Assembly: GCA_902500805.1 (NCBI GenBank)
Contig: CABVSA010000032.1
Location: forward strand, 1 to 37,114
Length of the DNA: 37,114 bases
Reading direction: 5' to 3'
Source of the DNA: an uncultured Nitrospira sp.
GTDB taxonomy: Bacteria > Nitrospirota > Nitrospiria > Nitrospirales > Nitrospiraceae
Position 1 is the stretch's first letter, and every line of letters begins with the position of its first letter. Under the pieces are notes generated by a model. It ran no database searches. It was not told the DNA's origin and was given only the letters and a program-made list of their open reading frames with translations. Below, piece after piece: positions 7,726 to 15,900 of the stretch. The translations under genes were made by a program, and so were the position numbers.

Positions 7726-8073
7726 ATGGACATGGAGGATCGCTCAATGGCAGCTAACAGCGGGCGTTCATTAGGGGTAGCGGGATTGGCGTTTGTGACC
7801 GGAGGGGTGCTGGGCGCGGCGGCGGCGTTGTTGCTGGCACCGCAGTCTGGTCGTGAGTCCCAAAGGCAGCTGCGAGGATATGCGCGACGAGCCGAAACGG
7901 GCGTTTACGAGCTGGCCGACAAAGCGAACGAGGGGATGGATCAAGCGTTTGAAAAGGGGCGGGACTTCATCAACGACACGCGGGCGGTCCTGACCGAGGC
8001 GGTCGAGGCCGGGCGTACGGCCATGCACAGGGAATATGAACGACTGTCCGGCAATAAGAATGCGTGTCAGTGA
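7726..8073 (+). CDS. YtxH domain-containing protein
   Basis: A 115-residue protein. A Gly/Ala-rich hydrophobic segment (G-V-A-G-L-A-F-V-T-G-G-V-L-G-A-A-A-A-L-L-L-A-P-Q-S-G-R-E) is the diagnostic YtxH motif, followed by an amphipathic helical tail with alternating charges. YtxH proteins are small membrane-anchored stress-associated proteins of unknown mechanism. Two starts are well supported: ATG 7726 with GGGAGG 4 bases upstream and ATG 7747 with GGAGG 8 bases upstream; I chose the first. A degenerate second copy lies at 23143-23377. Confidence 0.8.
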   Translation: MDMEDRSMAANSGRSLGVAGLAFVTGGVLGAAAALLLAPQSGRESQRQLRGYARRAETGVYELADKANEGMDQAFEKGRDFINDTRAVLTEAVEAGRTAMHREYERLSGNKNACQ

Positions 8074-8133
8074 AGTGCTGTGGTGCAGGAAGATCGCGTA
8101 TATGGCAAACGTGCGAATACAAGGGGAATCAAG

Positions 8134-8310
8134 ATGAGTGCTATTCTTATCGTCCTATTGGGTGTGTTGTGTTTTGGCGTACTGCCGATCTGGCCGTACA
8201 GCGGCAGCTGGGGATATCTCCCTGGTGGCGCTCTCGGTTTCCTCTTCCTGGTCTTCGCTATTCTGACTCTCATGGGCCGGACGGAACGGTCAGAAACTGT
8301 GAAGCCGTAA
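8134..8310 (+). CDS. DUF3309 small membrane protein
   Basis: A 58-residue, two-helix membrane protein. The pattern M-S-x-I-L-I-V-L-L-G-V-L-x-x-G-x-L-P-x-W-P-Y-S-x-S-W-G-Y-x-P-x-G-x-L-G matches the DUF3309 family. AAGGGGA at 8121-8127 precedes ATG 8134 by 6 bases. It follows ytxH by 60 bases and may be co-transcribed with it. The family's function is unknown. Confidence 0.8.
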   Translation: MSAILIVLLGVLCFGVLPIWPYSGSWGYLPGGALGFLFLVFAILTLMGRTERSETVKP

Positions 8311-8440
8311 CGGGAGCGAGCACTCGGCGGTCGGTCGGTAGGTCGAACCTACTTCCGTACCGATGAGCAGTTCCATCAGGGTGTCGGATCGTCTTGAATG
8401 CTGGTATTGATGAAGGTTTTTGGCGAGCTGCCTAGCCATA

Positions 8441-8456
8441 CTCTCGATCTCGAGAG
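8441..8456. promoter_or_regulatory. Perfect 16-bp inverted repeat upstream of the HhH gene
   Basis: Arms CTCTCGA and TCGAGAG around a two-base centre (TC), ending 37 bases before the helix-hairpin-helix gene's start. It could be an operator or a weak terminator of the DUF3309 gene; no T-run follows. Confidence 0.35.
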
Positions 8457-8493
8457 CGCCCTGGGGTCTATTTAAAAGATGGAGCATCGCATC

Positions 8494-8679
8494 ATGATCG
8501 ATATTAATTCAGGGACCTTCGACCAGCTAAAGACTCTGGCTGGAATCGGAGAAACCTATGCCAAGCGGATTGTGGACAAACGCCCCTATCAATGTGCGGA
8601 TGAGCTTGTGATGAAGCACGTGATTCCGCAAAGGAGCTACGACAGGATCAAGAAGCATATTATGACGAGTCCGAAATAA
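8494..8679 (+). CDS. Small helix-hairpin-helix protein
   Basis: A 61-residue protein. D-I-N-S-G-T-x-D-Q-L-K-T-L-A-G-I-G-E-T-Y-A-K-R-I is the classic ComEA-type HhH signature (the I-N-x-A-x-x-x-x-L-x-x-x-x-G-I-G pattern), and a V-I-P-x-x-x-Y-x-x-I-K segment closes the fold. It is a single HhH unit with no signal peptide or membrane anchor, so it is not a full ComEA DNA receptor; cytoplasmic DNA binding is the likely role. ATG 8494 has GGAG 9 bases upstream; ATG 8479 is an alternative. Confidence 0.75.
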   Translation: MIDINSGTFDQLKTLAGIGETYAKRIVDKRPYQCADELVMKHVIPQRSYDRIKKHIMTSPK

Positions 8680-8753
8680 TGCAATGCGGACGCGACGAAT
8701 CCGACAGTAGTCAGGGCAGAGGTAGCCAGCATGGAACCGAAAAGGAGGGGGAT

Positions 8754-9062
8754 ATGAAGAGCAGATCTCGGACATCGATCATGATCATGACGGCATTTAT
8801 TATCGGATTTGGGATGGGAGGCCTGTCACTGCACTATGCTGCCGCCCAAGGGCTATTTGGACTGTCGACGTCGGTCACCCAGCTCGGGAGTGCTCTGGTG
8901 GATATGCAGAAGAATGTCGACGACCTTCAAAAGAATATGGGGACGATCAAACAGGTCAAAGAACAACTGAGCAGTCTGTCCCCACAGGGTGGGGGCATTC
9001 CAGGAGGGGACCTGTTGAAGAAAGGTGGCGATTCATTGAAAGACATGAAGCCAAAATTCTGA
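8754..9062 (+). CDS. Exported coiled-coil protein
   Basis: A 102-residue protein with a basic N-terminus and a hydrophobic stretch ending at A-A-A-Q (about residue 28), resembling a signal peptide. Then come a helical region (V-D-M-Q-K-N-V-D-D-L-Q-K-N-M) with heptad character and a Gly-rich, Lys-rich tail. AAAAGGAGGGGG before ATG 8754 is a strong ribosome site. It precedes the MlaC-like gene by 34 bases, so the two may share a transcript and the periplasm. No family is recognised. Confidence 0.6.
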   Translation: MKSRSRTSIMIMTAFIIGFGMGGLSLHYAAAQGLFGLSTSVTQLGSALVDMQKNVDDLQKNMGTIKQVKEQLSSLSPQGGGIPGGDLLKKGGDSLKDMKPKF

Positions 9063-9096
9063 GTTGCCTGATGCGAACACTTGGGGGAACGAACCT

Positions 9097-9777
9097 ATGA
9101 GCCAGATATCCACCAGCGCCGCTGGAAAGGAATTGGATTGTTCCACACTGAGTGTCGGCATGATCTGGGCCGTGACGGTAGGCATGGTTATGCTGCTGAT
9201 CGGGACTCCCGTGGCCTCAGCCGAGCAGACTGCAACCGAAGCAGTAAGAGGCACCATCAATGAAGTGATCCATATTCTCAACAGTGAGGAACTGAACCAG
9301 CCGGACCGATCGGTGGAGCGACGTCAGAAGATCGAGCAGGTCATCAGGGAACACGTCAACTATAAGGATATGGCCAAATGGGCCCTGGGCTTGTCCTGGA
9401 TAGAACTGCCTGACATCGAGCGGCAGGAATTTGTTGCGCTCTTTGTCCAGTTACTCAGAGACACGGTCGCCGGTCGAATTGACAACTACGTCGACGAGCA
9501 AGTGCGCTACCTGTCCGAACAGCACAAAGAGAACTGTGCCGAAGTCAGAACGAAGCTGTCGGGACGGAAAACGGACACCTTTCTAGATTTTCGCTTAGCC
9601 GACAGAGTCGGCCACTGGTATGTGTACGATGTGGTCATCGACGGCGTGGGTCTCGTGAGCAATTACCATGCGCAGTTCGCTAGCATTATCCGCGAGCATT
9701 CCTATGCAGGTTTGGTGAACAAGATGAAAGAGATAACACTCGTGGTGAAAGCGTTTGAAACGACGACGGATCCATAA
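9097..9777 (+). CDS. MlaC/Ttg2D-family periplasmic phospholipid-binding protein
   Basis: A 226-residue protein. A long N-region and a hydrophobic segment ending V-A-S-A-E (about residue 44) form a signal peptide. The mature part follows the MlaC pattern: R-R-Q-K-I-E-Q-V-I-R-E-H-x-x-Y-x-D-M-A-x-x-A-L-G, F-V-x-L-F-V-Q-L-L-R-D-T, and W-Y-V-Y-D-V-V-I-D-G-V-x-L-V-x-N-Y. MlaC shuttles phospholipids between the outer-membrane and inner-membrane Mla complexes. No mlaA, B, D, E or F gene is near, so this is an orphan copy. GGGGGAA upstream supports ATG 9097. It is followed by the giant glucan synthase gene, giving an envelope-themed pair. Confidence 0.85.
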   Translation: MSQISTSAAGKELDCSTLSVGMIWAVTVGMVMLLIGTPVASAEQTATEAVRGTINEVIHILNSEELNQPDRSVERRQKIEQVIREHVNYKDMAKWALGLSWIELPDIERQEFVALFVQLLRDTVAGRIDNYVDEQVRYLSEQHKENCAEVRTKLSGRKTDTFLDFRLADRVGHWYVYDVVIDGVGLVSNYHAQFASIIREHSYAGLVNKMKEITLVVKAFETTTDP

Positions 9778-9945
9778 TTCTGCCCTCAAAGGCGGTGAGG
9801 GGGCATGCAGATGGCCATCCGGAATTGCATGATTGAATCCCGGCTTGCCTCTCCTGGTTACTGATCGATGCTCTCACGTTCGGTATGGTTGGTGTGGTTC
9901 AACCGTTGAGTCAGCCTGACGACTCCGGAGTTGGTCGGTACGTCT

Positions 9946-12900
9946 ATGGGTGTCATGTGTTCACCTTTCCTCACGCGTGTTGAACCGGAAGAACCGATTC
10001 GTGCCGAGCTCTTTGGCGTTGAGCGGCTTGAGCAGCATGCGGCAAGTCTCGCGGTGGCACAAGTCGTCACCGACCATGCACGGGTGGGCCGATTACTTAC
10101 GCCACGAGTCCTTGAAAATAGACGAGTCTTGGTGGAGTCGTATCAGGCGATCGCTCGTACGATCCGCGATGAGCACGCGATTACTCCCGCAGCTGAATGG
10201 TTCGTTGACAACTTCCATATCGTCGACGAGCAACTGCGCGAGATTATCGACGATTTGCCTCCCGGGTATTATCGGCAATTACCCAAACTTGCGTCGGGCC
10301 ACTTGAAGAATTACCCCCGGGTCTTTGGAGTGGCCTGGGCATTTGTGGCCCACACCGACAGTCGTTTCGACCCCGACATGCTCCGTCGCTTTGTCATGGC
10401 CTATCAGCGCGTGCAACCGCTGACGATCGGTGAGCTGTGGGCGGTGGCGATCTCGCTGCGTGTCGTCCTGGTGGAAAATCTTCGCAGGCTGATTGAGCGG
10501 GTCGTTCAGAGCCGCGCGGACAGACTGGAAGCCGATGAACTGGCCGACAGCTTGTTAGGGACCGGAGTCCTAACCTCCGAACCTCCAGCCGCCGTTCTCC
10601 GCCATTTTGAGCGCCGATCACTAGCCGCTGCATTCGCCGTACAGCTGATTCAGCGACTTCGTGACCTGGACCCCAAAGTACGTCCCGTCCTGCGATGGCT
10701 CGACGAGCGTTTGGCCGGGCAGGGCACAACCGCCGACGACATGGTGCATGCCGAGCATCAGCAACAGGCGGCCACCAGCGTCACGGTTCGCAACATCATG
10801 ATGAGTATGCGGTTGACGTCCGCGTTTGATTGGGCGGACTTTTTTGAGAGTGTCAGTTCAGTCGACAAGATGCTGCGGGGCGATTCCCGCTACGCCGAGA
10901 TGGATTTCGCCACGAGGGATACCTATCGCCATGCGATCGAGGATCTTTCGCGCGGGACGGGTTTGTCGGAACTCGACGTGACCGCACAGGTCGTGGACCG
11001 TGCCAGGCGGGCTGGGGTTGAGCTGCAGGCGGGTGAGCAGCCGGAGCGGGATCGGCATACCGATCCCGGTTATTACCTGATCTCTCGTGGCCGGCCGGCC
11101 TTTGAACGCGAGCTCGGCTACCGAGTGCCCTGGAAAGGCCGGATTGTGCGCTGGTGCGTACGGGCGCCGACTGTGGGATATCTGGGATCGCTTGCCGTGT
11201 TGACTACTATCGTTCTTGCCGTTCCACTCTGGCATGCGGTCGCTACCGGGGTGACTGTTGCGGGCCTAGCCTGTCTCGGTCTCTTTGCACTCGTGCCGGC
11301 CTCGGACTTGGCCATGGCGCTTCTCAATCGTACGCTCATGGCGATTCTCGGACCTCGGTCATTGCCTCGGATGGCATTGAGGAACGGCATTCCCAAAGAG
11401 TTTCGAACGATCGTGGTGGTTCCCACGTTGCTGAGCAGCCGGCAGGATATCGATGAACTGGTTGAGCGATTAGAAGTGCACTATCTGGCGAATGCGGATG
11501 ATGAGTTGCGCTTCGCGCTGCTCTCAGATTGGAGAGATGCCTCAAGCGAAAGTATTCCGAGTGACGCGGAACTGCTGGCTGCTGCAGGAGAGGGGATTGC
11601 GCATCTGAACAAGCGGTATGGCCCAGCGGCTGGCACTGGGTTGCGCTTTGTCCTGTTGCATCGGAGGCGAGTCTGGAACGAGTCACAACAAGTGTGGATG
11701 GGATGGGAGCGGAAGCGAGGCAAGCTGCATGAGTTGAATCAATGGTTACGTGGCTCGACCAGCACCACGTTCATGTCCGTCGGTGGGCGGCTTCCTGAGG
11801 TGATTCCGTCGGTCCGATTCGTCATCACGTTGGATACGGATACTCGGTTACCTCGTGGAGCCGCCCACCGGTTGATCGGCACTATGGCCCACGCTCTGAA
11901 CCGGCCTCAATTCGATCCGAGCGCCGGGCGGGTGCTTGAAGGGTATGGGATCGTGCAGCCGAGGATTACGTCGTCGTTCCCAGGCAGCGGAGAGGGCTCG
12001 TATTTTCAACAGACGTTTTCCGGGCCCAGCGGGATCGATCCCTATGCATCGGCTGTGTCGGATGTGTACCAGGATTTGTTCCGGGAAGGGTCCTACACAG
12101 GCAAGGGCATTTACGAGATCGATGCGTTCGAAGCGGCGCTGGCGGGCAAGGTGCCGGACAATGCGATGCTCAGCCACGATCTGTTTGAAGGATTGTTTGC
12201 GCGTGCAGCTTTGGCGACCGACATCGAGCTGTTCGAAGCGTTTCCTGCCCACTACGAGGCGGCGGCAGCCAGGCAGCATCGATGGGCACGAGGCGATTGG
12301 CAGCTGCTGCCATGGCTGTTTGGGCGAGGACATACCGGTTCTGAGCCGCATCGTGCGGTAGTCATTCCCGCCATCGGCCGCTGGAAGATCCTCGACAACC
12401 TCCGCCGCAGCCTGTCGGCTCCCGCAGCGTTACTGACCTTGAGCGTCGGATGGATCCTGCCGGAACAATCTGCCTGGGTCTGGTCTGGGTTCATTCTGAC
12501 CACCATCGCGATTCCCTCGCTGTTGGCCTTTGTACTCGGACTCTATCCGCGCCGATCCGGGATTGCCTTGCGTACCCATTTCCGTGGAGCAGGCACAGAC
12601 CTCACATTGGCCATGAGGCAGATCGCGTTGACCGTCACCTTCCTCGTGCATCAGGCATGGCTCATGACGGATGCAATTGTTCGTACCCTCAGTCGGCTCG
12701 TCTTCACGCACAAACGGATGTTGGAGTGGGTGACCGCAGCTCAAGCCGAGGATGCCTATACGTGCAATCTGAGGGGGATGTATCGTCGCATGGCGGGCGG
12801 TGTGGCGCTCGCCGTCGCGGCAGCTGGTGGGGTGGTCGTGTTTGGGGGCCATGAGTCCTGGGCTGCTGCGGCTCCGTTCGTACTGCTTTGGATATCGGCT

Positions 12901-15900
12901 CCTGCCGTAGCCCGGTGGGTCAGTCTTCCGCCTCGATTCATGGGAGCCCAACCGATTTCTCCGGCCGATGCGCGAACGCTCCGATTAATCGCACGCCGGA
13001 CCTGGCGGTTCTTCGAAGCGTTCGTCTCGCCCGAGGACCATGCGCTGCCGCCTGATAATTTTCAAGAAGATCCGAAACCTGTCGTCGCCCACCGGACCTC
13101 GCCGACCAACATGGGACTCTATCTGCTCTCAACCCTGGTCGCCCGTGACGTGGGATGGTTGGGAACCCTGGATGCCACCGAACGACTGGAAGCCACGCTG
13201 GCGACCATGAACCGTCTCGAGCTGTTTCGTGGGCATTTCTACAATTGGTACGACACATGTACCCTTCATCCGCTGGATCCGAAGTATGTGTCATCTGTCG
13301 ATAGTGGAAATCTTGCGGGACATTTGTTGGTCGTGGGGAACGGATGCCGCAAGTTGATTGAGCAAGCTTCCATCAACGGCGATGTGCTGGCCGGGATCGA
13401 TGATGCCATCCAACTGCTGCGCGATGCGCTGGAAGAGATTCCGGATCAGCGACAGACCCATACGGTGACCAGGAAGCAGCTGAGCCAAGCCGTCGATATG
13501 CTGGCCATGGCGATCTTGTCGAGGCCGGTCGATGCCACCGGCTGGACCGCCAAGTTTGGCCGGCTCACCACCCTGTCTCATACTGTCTCGGATATGGCTC
13601 AGGCACTGGGACAGGAGCGCGGTGATGAGCCCGATGGGGAGTTGCGCGCCTGGGCCGATGCGGTGCGGGCCTGTGTAGAAAGCCACTTCCGGGATGCGGA
13701 ACTCTTGCTTCCATGGGTCCGCTTCAGTGCGAAAGACCTGGCGGCCATGTTCGACCATCCGTCGGGACCATCGCCGGAGTGGGCGGTGACCGAGCCGTTC
13801 TTTCATCCGATTCCAACACTTGAGACTGCCCCCACACGGTTTGCGGATGCGCTCCGTGTGCTCGATCGCTTGCGGGAACAGTTGCTCGGTCGTCCCTCCC
13901 AGGATCGGGCTACCTTGGCAAGGATCACCCTCCTGGCTGATGCCATCCGGCAATCGCTCGCGGATATCACGGCCTTGGCCCGCCGTCTGGCGGCGATCGC
14001 ACAGAATGCGGAGCACATGGTTCACGCCATGGATTTCACGTTTCTCTTCGATCCGACACGCAAACTGTTGTCCATCGGCTATCGCGTACCGGAGAACAGT
14101 CTGGATCCCAGTTGCTACGACTTGCTGGCGTCGGAGGCCAGATTGGCAAGCTTTATCGCCATCGCCAAGGGCGACGTGCCGTCATCGCATTGGTTTCACC
14201 TGGGCCGTGCCCTGACGCCCGTGGGAGACGGTTCGGCGCTCGTGTCTTGGTCGGGCTCCATCTTCGAATACCTCATGCCGGCGTTGGTGATGCGTTTTCC
14301 GGCAGGCAGCTTACTGTCCAGGACCTATGAGCTGATTGTCCGTCGGCAGATTCAATACGGTCGAGAGCGAGGCGTGCCGTGGGGTGTTTCAGAGTCGGCC
14401 TATAATACGCGCGATCTTGATCTGACGTACCAGTATTCCAGTTTTGGTGTGCCGGGTCTGGGGCTCAAACGAGGCCTCAGTGAGGATGTGGTCATCGCGC
14501 CCTATGCCACAGCCCTCGCTGCGATGATCAATCCTACGGAAGCCACACAAAGCTTCGGGCGTCTCGCCGAGGCCGGTGGGAGGGGAACTTACGGGTTCTA
14601 TGAAGCACTGGATTACACGGGGACACGGGTGCCAGAAGGAAAAGACGTGGCCATCGTGCGGGCCTATATGTCCCATCATCAAGGCATGACGTTGGTCGCG
14701 ATCGCGAATGTTCTGAACAATGGACTGATGAGGGACCGTTTTCATGCCGAGCCGATCATCCGGGCTACCGAACTTCTGCTTCAGGAACGGACTCCGCGCG
14801 ACGTGCCGGTGACGCGCCCTCGCGCGGAAGAAGTCGCTGCCGCAGCGCACGTTCGCGATCTCATACCGCCCGTCATGCGGCGATTTACCTCGCCGCATGA
14901 GGCCACTCCTCGGACACATCTGCTATCCAATGGGCAGTATGCGGTCATGCTGACCACTGCCGGTTCGGGGTATAGCCGGTGGCGGGATATTGCAGTGACA
15001 CGCTGGCGCGAGGATGCGACGCGGGACTGCTGGGGTTCTTATATTTTTCTGCGCGATATCCAAACTGGGTCTGTATGGTCGGCCGGGTATCAGCCTAGTG
15101 GCGTCGATGCCGACGACTATGAGGTGTCTTTTACCGAAGAACGGGCCGAAATTATCCGGCGGGACGGCGACTGGAACACGACGCTCGACGTGGTGGTGTC
15201 ATCAGAGGATGATGCCGAAGTGCGACGCATCTCCGTGACCAATATGGGAACCAGCACGTGCGAGCTACAAGTGACTTCCTACGCCGAGCTGTCCTTGGCT
15301 CCACAGGCCGCCGATGTGGCCCATCCGGCTTTTGGCAATCTCTTTGTGCAGACGGAATTCGTGCCGGAGGTCGGCGCGTTACTTGCCACGCGTCGCAGGC
15401 GATCGGATGAAGAAGCGGCGGTGTGGGTGGTTCAGGTGGTGGTGGTCGAAGGAGACACGGTGGGCCCCCTGCAATATGAAACGGATCGTGCCCGGTTTCT
15501 CGGACGCGGACACCATATCCGCACGGCGGTCTCGATGGGCGGTGGGCGACCGCTCTCGAATACTGTCGGATCCGTGCTTGATCCGGTGATGAGCTTACGC
15601 CGCACGGTGCGTGTGTCTCCGGGCGGGACGGTGCGGGTCGTGTTTTCGACCATTGTCGGCCCAACCCGCAATCACGTGTTGGAGTTGGCCGACAAGTACA
15701 GCGACCCGAGAGTATTTGAGCGTGCCCTGTCGCTGGCCTGGACGCAAGCGCGAGTGCAACTGCATCACCTCGGTATCGAGAATGACGAGGCGCAATTGTT
15801 CCAGCAATTGGCCAACGCGGTGCTGTACGCCGATGCTTCGCTGCGGCCGTCTTCCGATACACTGAGTCAGCGCACGGTGGATCGCGCGGCACTGTGGGCG

